Position numbers and translations under genes: made by a program | Assembly: GCA_949126835.1 (NCBI GenBank) | Contig: OX421509.1 | Span: 14,539,279 to 14,603,278, forward strand | DNA length: 64,000 nt | Direction: 5' to 3' | Source of the DNA: Anisus vortex | Lineage: Eukaryota; Mollusca; Gastropoda; Planorbidae | Shown: positions 24,484 through 35,845 of the stretch, piece by piece | Layout: the number at the start of each line of letters is the position of its first letter | Numbering within the stretch: position 1 is the stretch's first letter | The notes under the pieces: model-generated | Databases searched by the model: none | Told to the model about the DNA's origin: nothing | What the model saw: only the letters and a program-made list of their open reading frames with translations

Positions 24484-25014
24484 TAGAACATAGATTCCCA
24501 AGGCTAATTACTGTAGATCTATTCATTACACTAGAGCATAGATTCCCAAGGCTAATTACTGTAGATCTATTCATTACAATAGAACACAGATTCCCAAGGC
24601 TAATTACTGTAGATCTATTCATTACAATAGAACATAGATTCCCAAGGCTAATTACTGTAGATCTATTCATTACACTAGAACACAGATTCCCAAGGCTAAT
24701 TACTGTAGATCTATTCATTACAATAGAACACAGATTCCCAAGGCTAATTACTGTAGATCTATTCATTACACTAGAACATATATTCCCAAGGCTAATTACT
24801 GTAGATCTATTCATTACAATAGAACACAGATTCCCAAGGCTAATTACTGTAGATCTATTCATTACAATAGAACACAGATTCCCAAGGCTAATTACTGTAG
24901 ATCTATTCATTACACTAGAACATAGATTCCCAAGGCTAATTACTGTAGATCTATTCATTACAATAGAACATATATTCCCAAGGCTAATTACTGTAGATCT
25001 ATTCATTACAATAG
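24484..25014. repeat. 48-bp tandem repeat, 11 copies
   Basis: The unit reads catagattcccaaggctaat then tactgtagatctattcatta and caatagaa. Divisibility by three keeps 16-residue repeat frames open on both strands (187 and 194 codons). No signal peptide, splice site or family supports translation. Confidence 0.97.
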
Positions 25015-25146
25015 AAATAAAAAAAAAAAACAAAGACAGTTAAACAGCAACTAGTCTAACAAACATTCCAATCCACTTTTTTAAAAAGTTATATGAAGTC
25101 AAGGCCGCACGCGTTCAAGAAAAGCGTTCATCATTATATTAAAATG

Positions 25147-25411
25147 GTGGCCGAGCGGCAGTGCATTCGGCTGACGTAGCCTAAGGTCCTGTGTTCGAAT
25201 CCTGGTAAAGGCAAAGATTTGTGTGTCCCTGAGTCTACCCAGCTCTGATGGGGAACATGACATTAGTTGGGATAAAGAAAAGGCGACTGGGCATTGTGCA
25301 ATGTGCTGGCCACACAATCCCCCTAGTGTGCCGTGGCCCCAGAAACGCATGAACGCCCCTTCACCGGCCCCATGGATCCATTTGGTCGGACAGGTAGTTT
25401 ACTTTTTACTT
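25147..25411 (+). mobile_element. tRNA-derived SINE (family A), nearly complete
   Basis: A-box-like ccgagcggcagtgc, B box gtgttcgaatcc (25191-25202), then gtgtccctgagtctaccc and ggccacacaatcccc and a 3' end ggatccatttggtcgg, with a T-rich tail. Same architecture as 15828-16100. Confidence 0.88.
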
Positions 25412-25636
25412 GACTGGTACATGGCGATAAGCGATTATATCAATCACTTATAAATATACAAGAATGAAAAAGAAATGAAAACAATTTCAACAGCAATAAG
25501 CATACCGATTCAACATAAATTTGAAGATGAATTAAATCTAAAAGTATCAATATTAATTTTGGAAAAGACAAAAACATGATCATTATAAGCGTGGAGTAAC
25601 ACCAATAGTCAAGTCACTAAACCTAGAAACACTATA

Positions 25637-25950
25637 GCAGGGATCGGCAACCTAAGGCATGCGTGCCAAGCATGGCACGCAAAACGATTTTCAGCGAGAG
25701 ACTCCAAGAATATTTTTGTAATGCAAGTCAAAACAACGTTCGTCAGCGTAATTAATTGGTGATGCCTGGCGAACTACATTGGAATTACACTGGACGTCGA
25801 CTGTTTTAGTTCTGGAGATTTTATTTGGAAATGTCTATTAATTGGACTTGCGATTTTTAAGAGTGAAGTTGACTTTTTTTTTCAATTTAAGCGTCCTAAA
25901 AATGGGCATCGAAATGTGACGATTTGCGGAAGATCTGAAAGGAATAGCTA
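25637..25950 (+). mobile_element. hAT element fragment, one end plus internal sequence
   Basis: Starts cagggatcggcaacctaagg. The interior aatgcaagtcaaaacaacgt differs from the short MITEs but resembles the element at 54748, so both may come from a longer parent. The other terminus was not found; the right boundary is approximate. Confidence 0.6.
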
Positions 25951-26257
25951 CTTAGGAAAGTAAACTATAATGTAAGCTCAGAGCTCATTAACATACAACT
26001 AAGAACACGGATTAAAGGGAGATAATAATTAACCAGTTTTCTTTGCGTTAATATTTGTCTCATTTTTCTTTTTGTTTCCTTAAAAAAAAATAATGGCTTA
26101 CAATTTATCTACGATCCGATGGGTACTTCTTTTACAATTTAAAACTTTAAAATTAGCAAACTATAATGAAAATTACATAAATATCATATGACTAAATAAT
26201 GTATACGTACGGTTCCAAACATTACATTAACTATGTCAGGATGTGTTTAGGATTAGG

Positions 26258-26567
26258 ACATCAACCTGGCAGAAGCTGGACAATGAGAGGGGTGCGGAGT
26301 CGTAGGTGAGTGGGGTAGTGGTGGCAGGTCGTCTTGGGATATGAGTTACCGTGACTGGAATCGCCCTGGAATAATTATTATTTCTCTCTCTGGCTCGTTA
26401 GATATTATGACGGACACAACAGATAGTTCTAAGCAGGCAAATAAATCGCTGGTTAAGTTCAGGTGTTTATTATCATTTCAAGTCTTCACTCAATGGCAAG
26501 ATACATATACGAATTTGCACAGGCTTCAGTTAACACTCAACACATGGTACTGCTAGGTTGTCCAACA
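26258..26567 (-). mobile_element. Solo LTR-like element flanked by TTAGG
   Basis: A 310-bp segment lies between TTAGG direct repeats (26253-26257 and 26568-26572). On the minus strand it starts TGTTGGACAACC and holds an AATAAA about one third in. The far end reads TGT rather than the usual CA, so LTR identity is uncertain. Confidence 0.35.
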
Positions 26568-27273
26568 TTAGGCAAACGTAGCTGTGTTCATTAAAATACT
26601 TATACTGACAAAATATCTATCTATACACATGCAGGCGGTATATCCTATGGAACGAACTGAATAAGTGGAGGCTAGAATCGAACAACCTTCTCCACCTAAC
26701 GCTTGAGCCGAAGTGTCCTAAAACTAGTTAAGCGCGCTTTCGTGGATTTTTAGTCACGTGATCAGTGGTCAATTTGATTGGATAGCTACATTAGTTTAGA
26801 ATTACATATGTTCTGGTTGGCTGGTTTGAAATACACTTGCATAGAGGATTGACTATTGGGGGGGGGGGGAAGTTAGGGGTGGGTGTAGGTGAACAATTAA
26901 TACCGCCGACTTTGCGGGGTGGGGACCAGGGGCGAAGGGGGGGGTGTGTAGACGTATACGGAGATACAAAGGATAAGATAATGACTTATCTCCCTTGATG
27001 TACCTGTGTCTATTGGTTCTGGTCGAGCTCAGCCCGAGGCACTTACGTATGTGCGAGACGCTTCGCTCCAGATGTCACTACAACGAGTGGATCAAGGGCT
27101 TGACCACGGGCGCTGAGTAGGGGACGAAGAGGGGAGATAATGAAAAAGGGGTAGAAGTGGGTGTGGGGTGTCTACAGGTGGGTGGGGGTTTTACGTGTAT
27201 GCTGAGTTTAGCAAAATAAATGAGTAGTTACTATCAAAATACAACATGAATCATAATTGACAGCATAATAGAA

Positions 27274-27296
27274 TATATATATATATATATATATAT
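27274..27296. repeat. (AT)n microsatellite
   Basis: Perfect alternating AT run of about 23 bp. Confidence 0.9.
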
Positions 27297-28002
27297 ACAT
27301 ACATTAAAGAATATACACACATACAATCACACATACAGTAGTGTAATACCAAATTGTCTGAATCAAGTAGCAACTCTGAATTCTGGAATGAAAGAGTGTA
27401 GAGAGGGTTAAAGAAAGGTGAAGAAGGGGGTGGTTGGGGTGTTCCTATTGCATGAGAGAGGGAGAAGGTAATAGCTTCAGGCTACTTTTCTACTCCCTAA
27501 TCTAACTCTACGCTAACCTATGTCTCTAGTTCTACACTACTTCTGCGCTATGATCTATCCATGAGTGCTAAGTGTCGCGATCTAAGTCCAAATCGTGACA
27601 AATACCCAGTTTGTAAGATCACTTCGTATCTATTCCGCTTAACTGCACTAATGTCTCTTATCTGTTTGTCTGGGATTCTTAGACTCACCAGAAATAATAT
27701 ATAAGCTGAAATCCCAGTGTTATGCAGAGATCAAAATATAAAGAATGTTTATCTCTAACTACTACTAGAATAATATCTTGACAACTAGATTCACATGTTG
27801 ATACATTAACATTAATGTGAAAGTTGATAAATGAAATTGTGTATTAACTATGAATGGCTTTTTAAAAAGATGCTAACAACGAACATGTTTATTTGTTATT
27901 AAATTTAAAATGCTTTAATAATTTTCTTTATAACGCTCGCTTTCTTTTGGTCTTGGTCTTGCTACGGCACTAAATAAATTGTGTTATAAAAGTAATATCG
28001 TT

Positions 28003-28090
28003 GAGCAGTTTGACTTTCACGCTGTTGGCACGCTAAATGATTTAGAAATCCTAGTTTGGCACATTACAAGCAAAAGGTTGCCGACCCCTG
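28003..28090 (+). mobile_element. hAT MITE fragment, right end
   Basis: ttggcacgctaaatgattta to ggttgccgacccctg, ending at 28090, matches the right half of the copy at 20104. The left half is missing. Confidence 0.8.
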
Positions 28091-28100
28091 CAGAGGACAG

Positions 28101-28436
28101 ACGGGCAAAGAGTAAAGTAGTAATAATACAAAAGGCATTAAGATCTAATTTAGAAATACAACACAATAACAACCTGTTGCAATGCTCAGATAAACATAAA
28201 GACAAAAACACTTTCCTTTTTCCTTTTGCGAGAACAAATGCATATAAGTACTCTTTCTTCTCGAGTGGCATTAGGGCATGGAATGGGTAGCCTGAACAAA
28301 CCAGGAAAGCCAGTAACTTAACATCATTTACAACGTTAATAAAAATTCAAGACTATACTCGGACCACGGATGAACGTAGGTCGTAATAATCTTCTTTAGA
28401 GAAGGAGCGTCTGTAATATATAAGATAAGATAGTTC
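28101..28436 (+). mobile_element. 5'-truncated CR1/Jockey-like LINE, longest 3' copy
   Basis: A degenerate frame reads NNNLLQCSDKHKDKN, then YKYSFFSSGIRAWNG, then a TAG where sister copies read leucine (WNGLPEQTRK). The aromatic-SFF...WN-LP signature marks the C-terminus of many CR1/Jockey-group ORF2 proteins. The 3' UTR ends in ataagataagata. Several stops show it is dead. Confidence 0.8.
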
Positions 28437-28899
28437 TAGTATAAAATTCATAAAATTGAAGACACAAATAGGTTTTTAAAATTCTTGTAACAATTCATGT
28501 CATAAAGTATAGGCTTAACATAGACAATGGTTGTAATATTGTCCTTTAATTTAAGAAAAACAAACAAACTTTAAACTTTAAAAATAAAAAAGAATTACAT
28601 AAGCATCTTATGACTGGAGTATTTGATTTCTTCTTAAGATGACAGAATGTCAAGACCACAGGTAAATTATTCCGCTACAAGCTAGACAAGGAACACAATT
28701 TCTTATATACGACGTAACAAAATAAAGACAGCGGCTCATTTATTAAATTTTTCAAAACAAGATTAGATCTATATTTACGGGGGCGTCTGCACTTATTGTT
28801 TTTATAGCGGCGGAACATCGGGATTTTTTAGTGGGGTAGCTTGGCCGCTGATTTAAAGGGGGGAAAAGATACAATATCCCGATTCTGGTTACACTTATC

Positions 28900-29290
28900 A
28901 CTTATGTATGCAAGGGCCTCAAAGCATAGTGAAGTTTGAAAGCCACCGATACTCTCCCATTAAGAGAACACACGTGGGCTAACGCATGGGGTACATCCCT
29001 TGTTGCGCACCTGAGATTTCGTTGCACTGCTAAGAGGCCCCGAGACTCGGTGGGAAGAAAGCGATGAGTGCAACAGCTCGTCTCGCCAAGCCCGGTGTCT
29101 GGATGTCCAGGCCTATAGTCGCTACGGGGCGACAGTGCAGGTATGCGAATGAGCCAGCGCGTTAATGTAATGAACCGGGGCGTAATCCGCAGGTGGGGAG
29201 AAACAGAGTAGTGTATGTTTCGGCATGAGTAAACCGTACCCTTTGTTACACGTGCCGCGTGGTTGCTAGTCTCGGACAGGATCTTGATTA
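28900..29290 (-). repeat. GC-rich unclassified repeat, partly shared with 54625-54735
   Basis: About 390 bp far more GC-rich than the flanks. Its right end, aaaccgtaccctttgttaca to tctcggacaggatctt, is found in reverse complement at 54625-54735, so it is dispersed. No intact frame or tRNA-like box is convincing. Confidence 0.5.
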
Positions 29291-29413
29291 GACAGTAGGC
29301 TCGTCCGTTTTTTAAATAACATATGATAAGATCTGCTACACCTATGACTAGTGTAACTGCCATACTCCATGTAAACTAAATGGAAGGAGGGGGGCCACTT
29401 TTAAAGAAACTGT

Positions 29414-29416
<3 letters not shown>

Positions 29417-29463
<47 letters not shown>

Positions 29464-29552
29464 TAAGAGAGTGAAAGAGAAAGTGAGAGAGTAAGTGAGA
29501 GAGAGATCGAGAGAGAAAGGGAGAGATAGAGAGAGAGAGAGAGTATGAATAA
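29417..29552. repeat. (GA)n-rich microsatellite
   Basis: About 45 bp of pure GA, then interrupted GAGA to 29544. Confidence 0.95.
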
Positions 29553-30059
29553 ATGAATAACTGATACAATAAGTTTTAGCAACATATTATTATATCTCCT
29601 AGAGTTTATATGTTTGTCAGAGTGTTTTGTTCGCTTTGAACGATAGGGATAATTAATGTTAAAATAAAATGGCGTCATGTTTCCTCTATTTTTCTTTCAA
29701 TATAAAAAAAATATATATATATGGCCACAATTTGTCCACGGGTCGACTATTTAAACTATTTAAAAAAAAAACTTGCCTGTTTGAAAATGTGTCAATGTAC
29801 TGTGTGTATATATATTATATATTCCCGTAACGTTATTCTCCGACATGGTCTCTGTGCTTGTAAACAAACTAGATGTTTATGAAATGTTAATACAGATCTA
29901 TCTGTCTATAGTCAATAAAACATTCAACAGGGGGAAGGAAAATATAAAAGAAACCAACTAGGTAACAAAATCAATACCAATACAGAACAATTTGGACAAG
30001 GATTAAATATCATTCTTTTCTGTCAGCTTATAGCCTACATTCTAATAGAGTGATAATAG

Positions 30060-30350
30060 AATACTGTCTCTCTGACTCTCTGTGTGTGTGTCTCTCTCTC
30101 ACGCCCTATTTCTCTGGATCTCTCTCTGTATCTTTCTCTCTCTGTATCTCTCTCTGTATCTCTCTCTGTATCTCTCTCTGTATCTCTCTCTGTATCTTTC
30201 TCTCTCTCTGTATCTCTCTCTGTATCTCTCTCTGTATCTCTCTCTCTCTCTCTCCGTATCTCTCTCTGTATTTCCCCCCTAATTATCTTACCCGTTCTCT
30301 CTCTATCTCTCTCTCAATTTCTTTCCCTCTTTTCTCTCTCTCTCTCTAAT
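30060..30350. repeat. (TCTCTG/TCTCTGTA)n microsatellite
   Basis: Pyrimidine-rich repeats with tctctctgta units, followed at 30496-30530 by a (TG)n run. Open frames here are low-complexity. Confidence 0.93.
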
Positions 30351-31344
30351 TCTATCGTTTCTTCAGTCGAAGTGTCCTTTCTTTAAAGTAACGGCTATAA
30401 AAAAATCCTCCCAGTTCCTTATTGACGCGCCATTGACTTATCGACTTAGTCACAGCATGGTACTGTTTGCCTGCATCCGTGTGGTGAGTATACGTGTGTG
30501 TGTGTGTCTGTGTGGGTGTGTGTGTGTGTGAGACAGAGAGAAAGAGACATTCGCTACAGTGGCCAGGGCAGTCCACGAATTGACCGCTACATGAAATATC
30601 GCCTGCGACGCCCAATGTTTTTTAGCGTCTTTATTCTGAATTTAAGAAGTCTTTGGGATTTGTTTGAGTGTGTGTGTCCGTGTGTGTGTTGTTGTGTGTG
30701 TAGCCCTACACGCATACTTATAAACCCACACATACGTTTATGATCAAACACGCTTAAAACGTAAACACATGCACACAAACATTCGCATAAACACGCAAAC
30801 ACAAACTGACATAGACACCCAAATGACTACCCACAAAAAAATAAACTTGTTGAAACACTGACAGCTGTAATCTGACCCCAAGTTGTTTTAATTAACTCAA
30901 ATCCATTTTTCAAAGAAATATTAAGTTACTATTAATTAATAGCATAGAGTTTCATTTTAAAAATAAACAAACAAAAAAAAACCCCCAGATCTAGCGATAT
31001 TAACCACCAAACATAAAAAGACTTTAGAAGAAAGATTACAGGCATTGGATGGTTCCGTGATTTTGCTATTCGTTTATGAACTTTCTCAATTATGTCTCAA
31101 TATCTGGCCAGAAAGTCTGAAATCTACTTCCCACCCAACTCGGGTGAACTAATTATAACGTCACTTTTAAAAAGAAACTGAAAACACATTTTTTTTTAAA
31201 TATTTTATTTCGTTAAACATTTTAATATCCTTACTGTTATACTGCTATATTAGGTCGGTTAATGCTATAATATTTATTTGCTTTGTCCTATGTATTTTAA
31301 AGTTTTAAATTATTAATTAGCTTTATAAGTCTTATTTGTCTGCT

Positions 31345-31517
31345 TTGGGCCGCATATGAAATTTTAAACAACAAAACGGGCCACGAAGTGGGAACATTTA
31401 TTTGCATTACCAATGCAACAAATAAAATAAAAATGCCGTTAGAAGCTCTTCGGGGGCCACACTAAAAGGCTTGGCGGGCCGTTTTGTGGCCCGCGTGCCG
31501 CCAGTTGCGCACCCTTG
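31345..31517 (-). mobile_element. Second hAT-like MITE family, one clear end
   Basis: The minus strand starts CAAGGGTGCGCAACTGGCGG, then cacgcgggccacaaaacggc. This is a hAT-like terminus distinct from the main family. The left boundary is not certain. Confidence 0.5.
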
Positions 31518-31807
31518 ATCTAGAGAATTGTAAGCTCTGAGCTTACATTATGTTTGTTGGCAGCGTTTTATACAAAAAAATAATAATTATTTATTACTAT
31601 TATATTTAATATAATATTGTATCGGATTTTTTGTGTGGGTAGGCTAATTCACCGGCAGATGGCGCATGGGTGTAGTAAGCGAGTGCAGACGTATGAAACA
31701 ATTTTCAGTGAACCCGTTGCCTGCCGTGATAAGGTAATTATGTCTTCGAATCTAATGTGTGGAATAACAACCGATGTCTTCTGCCTGAGCGGTTGTTTCT
31801 CTTGAAT

Positions 31808-31850
31808 CGTACTCAGTTGAGCCCCCCCCCCCCCCCTACACACACACCCT
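31808..31850. repeat. Poly-C tract and CA repeat
   Basis: A C17 run at about 31820-31836 followed by tacacacacacc. Confidence 0.8.
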
Positions 31851-31882
31851 CTCCCCGTGGACAATTTAGTTCACAGCCCCAC

Positions 31883-32103
31883 GTCCCGAGTGGCATTCGG
31901 GCACGAAATGGGTTGCCTGAACAAACCAGGAAAACTTAACAGTAACTTAACATCATGTATCTTACCTTATACATTACAGACGCTCCTGCTATATAGAAGA
32001 TCATTGCGTTAATAAAAATGCAAGACTAGACTCGGACCAAGGATGAGCGTAGGACGCAATAATCTTCTTTATAGAAGGAGCGTCTGTAATATATAAGATA
32101 ATT
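31883..32103 (+). mobile_element. LINE 3' end interrupted by an inverted copy of its own tail
   Basis: Starts cacgtcccgagtggcattcg and ends with the standard tail. At about 31965-32008 it contains the same tail in reverse complement (ttacagacgctcct and agatcattgcgt), breaking the aacatcattta segment seen in the other copies. Confidence 0.75.
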
Positions 32104-32535
32104 AAAATATCAGTCAAGAGCAACAACTACGTGACGTGAGGCGGTGCATGGAAGAAGAAGAAGTAAAAGAAAACATAAAGAAAGAGGTAACGGGCGATCT
32201 AATCATTCCCTCATTATTCCTTTGATGTCGTCACATCTTGTTTATGTCTGACGACATTGCTCGTATGCCTATGTAGGTCATGATCCTGAGCTGAGAATTA
32301 ACTACTATGTTTTTACACGAAGATCTGTGTTTTTTTTTTCTGTGTTTTTTTTTTTTTTTTGTTGTTTGTGTGGTCTTGTCTGCTTTTTTAGATTTTTGTG
32401 CTGGATTCAGTTTTACTCACTTTTTGATTGTTTGCGGGTTTATAATTTTAATTAGATTATATAGGACATTTTTAAATATGAATATTTTAGTAAATAACAT
32501 ACGGTTTTTATGCACTTGAACAAAAACTAAGAGCC

Positions 32536-32625
32536 ATTATCTATATTATATATAAAGCTATGTGTGTGTGTTCAACCAATCAAATCGGTTTATGTAAAGA
32601 CACGTGACCTTAGCCTACCACCATA
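32536..32625 (+). mobile_element. Fragment of the 0.5-kb tRNA-bearing element
   Basis: atctatattatatataaagc, caaccaatcaaatcggttta and aagacacgtgacctt match the left part of the element at 45867-46352. The tRNA-like part is absent; LINE sequence begins at about 32690. Confidence 0.55.
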
Positions 32626-32689
32626 TTCTTTTAAAAGGGGAAGCTGTATCATGTGATGCATAATTTGTATATACGTTTTAACGATCAAA

Positions 32690-33187
32690 CAACTTAATAG
32701 CTACTAGCAGCCACTGAAAACAATTTGCAGGCATTCGAAAATAAATGCATGAGAAAAATATTTCGAGTCTCCTACACAGAACTAATGAGTGTATATGGAA
32801 CATAATATCCTCAATTGCGGGCTTTCAAGAAACCATTATGGCAACAATCAAGCGGCGCAAGTTGATATGGTTCACTCTTGTATTACGACATAATAACCTG
32901 CAAAAAAAAAACAAATTCAATCCAATCCAAGGCACTTTAGAAGAGAGGCCGTCAGCAGAAATGCTGATTCGACAATATAAAAGATTGGACAATAAGCTGC
33001 AAATGACTCAACTATTGCCAACCGCTCAAGATAGGCAAAAAATGGAGAAAGTTGACTGCTGATGTGTCCATTCGCCCCCCCCCCCCCCCCCCCCCCCGGC
33101 GACCATAACGGTCAAGGGCTTGATGATGATGATCTTAGTTGTATACGTTTTTAGGTTTAATTTCTATTTTCTTATAAACAATATTAC
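32690..33187 (+). pseudogene. RTE-like LINE ORF C-terminus, frameshifted
   Basis: The first frame reads LLAATENNLQAFENKCMRKI, then a frameshift leads to ATIKRRKLIWFTLVLRHNNL and later LLPTAQDRQKMEKV. These match C-terminal LINE segments of the form KRRKLxWFGHVxRH...AQDRxKWRKL. A C22 run replaces the last codons, then gaccataacggtcaagggct and a gatgatgat tail. A further 60 bp after the tail is shared with 59553-59642. Confidence 0.8.
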
Positions 33188-33237
33188 ATTGCGCAGAACA
33201 ATAGGTTTACATTCAATTAAACAATGTAAATATATAT

Positions 33238-33345
33238 GCAGGGCCGTATTTAGGATTGTGGGGGCCCTGTTCCCAAACTTATGTGGGGGCCCCTTGTGGT
33301 CTCGCCCCTGCCTTCCACACACCTCAGAAAAGGGCCGTTAATTTA
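33238..33345. mobile_element. Fragment of an unclassified MITE-like repeat
   Basis: gcagggccgtatttaggatt with gggggcccc runs resembles a dispersed-element end. No matching inverted end was found. Confidence 0.3.
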
Positions 33346-33394
33346 TTTTAGCATCAAAACAACAACAAAACAAAGAAACAACAAACCACTTCCG

Positions 33395-33550
33395 GGCATG
33401 GAATGGGTAGCCTGAACAAACCAGGAAAAACAGTAGCTTAAGATCATTTAAAACCCTAATAAAACTGCAGGACTATACTTTAACCAAGAATGAGCGTAGG
33501 ACGCAACAATCTTCTTTATAGAAGGAGCGTCTGTAATGTATAAGATAAGA
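33395..33550 (+). mobile_element. 5'-truncated CR1/Jockey-like LINE, 3' end
   Basis: gggcatggaatgggtagcct to gcgtctgtaatgtataagat; the shortest plus-strand copy of the family. Confidence 0.78.
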
Positions 33551-34034
33551 ACTTCACATCTTTTTCTAGAAGGAAACCTAATTTTAAAAAAAAAGGTTTA
33601 AAAAGAAAAGAAAAGGGACTTTTGCCCTAATACCACATTCTTGAATGGTGTGACCTATATAAAAACTCATTAATCATGGAGCTTCACAAAATTTCAACTA
33701 CGCTTGAAACAAAAAAAAAATGGCAGTCTAGCATAAATCATAAATTCCAGGCACAAATTCAAATGTTGTTTTTTTAATACCCGTAATTTTTGTAGTGATG
33801 GAAGGGGGCGTCGCGTTTTGTCCATCTGAATTTTAGATCCACACACACACTTACACACACACACACACTTATACACACAAAAAAAAAAACGAGTTTCGTA
33901 AAGCTGATCAAGGAATGCAAGATTCTAGCCTACTCCAGAAACGATGTCGGCAGTAAATATTTGTTAACAGGACGTTAACATTTCACTGTAACTTCAGAGT
34001 TGTAAAGCAAGTTGTTCTAAAAGCATTTTCTAGA

Positions 34035-34172
34035 AGCTTGCACTATGTGTGAATGCAAGCTTGCACTATGTGTGAATGCAAGCTTGCACTATGTGTGAAT
34101 GCAAGCTTGCACTATGTGTGAATGCAAGCTTGCACTATGTGTGAATGCAAGCTTGCACTATGTGTGAATGCA
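34035..34172. repeat. 23-bp tandem repeat, six copies
   Basis: agcttgcactatgtgtgaat then gca. Each junction makes the palindrome tgcaagcttgca, so the array can fold at every unit boundary. Copies are virtually identical. Confidence 0.97.
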
Positions 34173-34249
34173 GTTAATGAAGTACATTTAATTAGCAATT
34201 TTTGTTTTAATGAAAACCAACACTGAAGACATTTAAAGCTTTCTTAGCT

Positions 34250-34430
34250 AAATGTGATGAGTTCAAATCCTAGTGACTGTTGGGATTATTTCCCCGAGTC
34301 TGGAGGGCGTCTTTTATTCTGCAAAGGATCTGATGAGTACCTGACACTAATTGGGACTGAAGGCCTGGGCAATGTGCTGACCACACAATCCTCTAGCGGC
34401 TACTGTGGGCTATTTGATATACGTACTTTA
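34250..34430 (+). mobile_element. SINE family A, diverged copy
   Basis: gagttcaaatcctag is a decayed B box. cgagtctggagggc, gagtacctgacactaattgg and tgctgaccacacaatcc follow the family order. Confidence 0.65.
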
Positions 34431-34504
34431 TTAGCGGATCATCTTCGTGGTGGATCGCCCGTGGACATGCAATGTCGCCCGGTAGCGCAAATCCCATAGA
34501 TTAG

Positions 34505-34712
34505 GTATGGGCATCCAGGCACAGGGGCGGGGTTGAGGCGGGAAGGCTGCGCCTATTTTTTCCTTTCCGTCGAGGCATCGGACGCGATGAACTCTCGGAC
34601 GCCTAGCAGGGAACTATCTCCTATGCGTTAACCCACCGTTGTGGTCTTATTGCAAGCGTACTGGTGGTTTCCACACTTGGCCAGCGATGAGGCCCATGGG
34701 TACAGAAGTGTC
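34505..34712. repeat. GC-rich repeat sharing its end with 35225-35347
   Basis: Both segments contain an atcggacgcg phrase and end with gaggcccatgggtacaga. Similarity is patchy between. Family unknown. Confidence 0.4.
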
Positions 34713-35224
34713 TGCTTTAATCAAAAATATTTAGTGTGATGTTAACATTACTCATTAATACAGACAGTATCCCGCCTGTTATATAAGCTGACGGTTGCCA
34801 CAAGTGGAAGGTGTTATAAATTATTATTTTTTTCAACATAAAATTCTCGCCGAAATTTTTACGGCACATCTTGATCTAGATCTAGTTATCTTTGATAAAA
34901 ATGAAAACAGAATGAAAAAGAGAGAGACCATGTGTACATATATAAATAGAGAGAAAGAGAAAGAAAGAGAAATAAATAGACAGATAGAGAGAACAGGAGA
35001 TTGTGAGAGATATTTCTTTTAGTGGACAGTTTTATGTATCCTTTGGCATTTTTCGGAAAATTAGATTATCGCTTTATATTTCTTCTTTGTCTATTTATCG
35101 AAATACATTTCTTTTGTTCTTACATTCTGTTTACGTTAATTTACAACGGCATGTAATATCACATTTTTTTCATTCTATTTTCTCTCTCTCTCTCTCTCTC
35201 TTAGATTATTGCCTACCTACCTCA

Positions 35225-35347
35225 CCAAGGTTCGGAGCCTCATGGCGGTGCGATGAGATATCGGACGCGCAGCAAGTGTATTCTTGATGGGAACGTATCG
35301 CCGGCGGTGTACACACTTCGACAGTCTTTGAGGCCCATGGGTACAGA
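35225..35347. repeat. Second copy of the GC-rich repeat
   Basis: gagatatcggacgcgcagca to tttgaggcccatgggtacag; see the entry at 34505. Confidence 0.4.
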
Positions 35348-35500
35348 GTGAGTTTGTCTGTCTGCGTCCTTCTGCGTCCGTCTGCGTCTCCCTGCGTCTG
35401 TCTGCGTCCGTCTGCGTCCGTCTGCGTCCGTCTGCGTCCGTCTGCGTCTGTCTGCGTCGGTCTGCGTCCGTCTGCGTTTGCCTGCGTCTGTCTATGTTTG
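35348..35500. repeat. (GTCTGCGTCC)n repeat
   Basis: Ten-base-type units gtctgcgtccgtctgcgtcc with variants; short, GC-richer than its neighbours. Confidence 0.9.
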
Positions 35501-35609
35501 TATGTATGTAACTCTGTCCAGCTATCAGACTTACATTCTATTAAACTATCTTGCTGACTTGTTTTTCTTTCACCGCCTGTCTCTCTTGGTTTCTATCTGT
35601 GTGTATGTC

Positions 35610-35845
35610 TGTCTGAACGTCTTTTTATGTATGTCTGAACGTCTTTGTATGTATGTCTGAACGTCTTTGTATGTATGTCTGAACGTCTTTGTATGTATGT
35701 CTGAACGTCTTTGTATGTATGTCTGAACGTCTTTTTATGTATGTCTGAACGTCTTTGTATGTATGTCTGAACGTCTTTGTATGTCTGTCTGAACGTCTTT
35801 GTATGTATGTCTGAACGTCTTTGTATGTATGTCTGAACGTCTTTT
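35610..35845. repeat. 22-bp tandem repeat, about ten copies
   Basis: gtctgaacgtctttgtatgt then at. A minus-strand frame of 75 codons across it is artefactual. Confidence 0.95.

Noticed and set aside
24449..25043. 187- and 194-codon frames on opposite strands
   Set aside because: Both are 16-residue repeats from the 48-bp minisatellite; openness on both strands is expected from the unit length.
28902..29363. 153-codon minus-strand frame
   Set aside because: It lies within a GC-rich dispersed repeat and the peptide matches nothing I recognise.
34032..34172. CRISPR-like array of regularly spaced repeats
   Set aside because: The units are contiguous with no unique spacers, and the DNA is eukaryotic.
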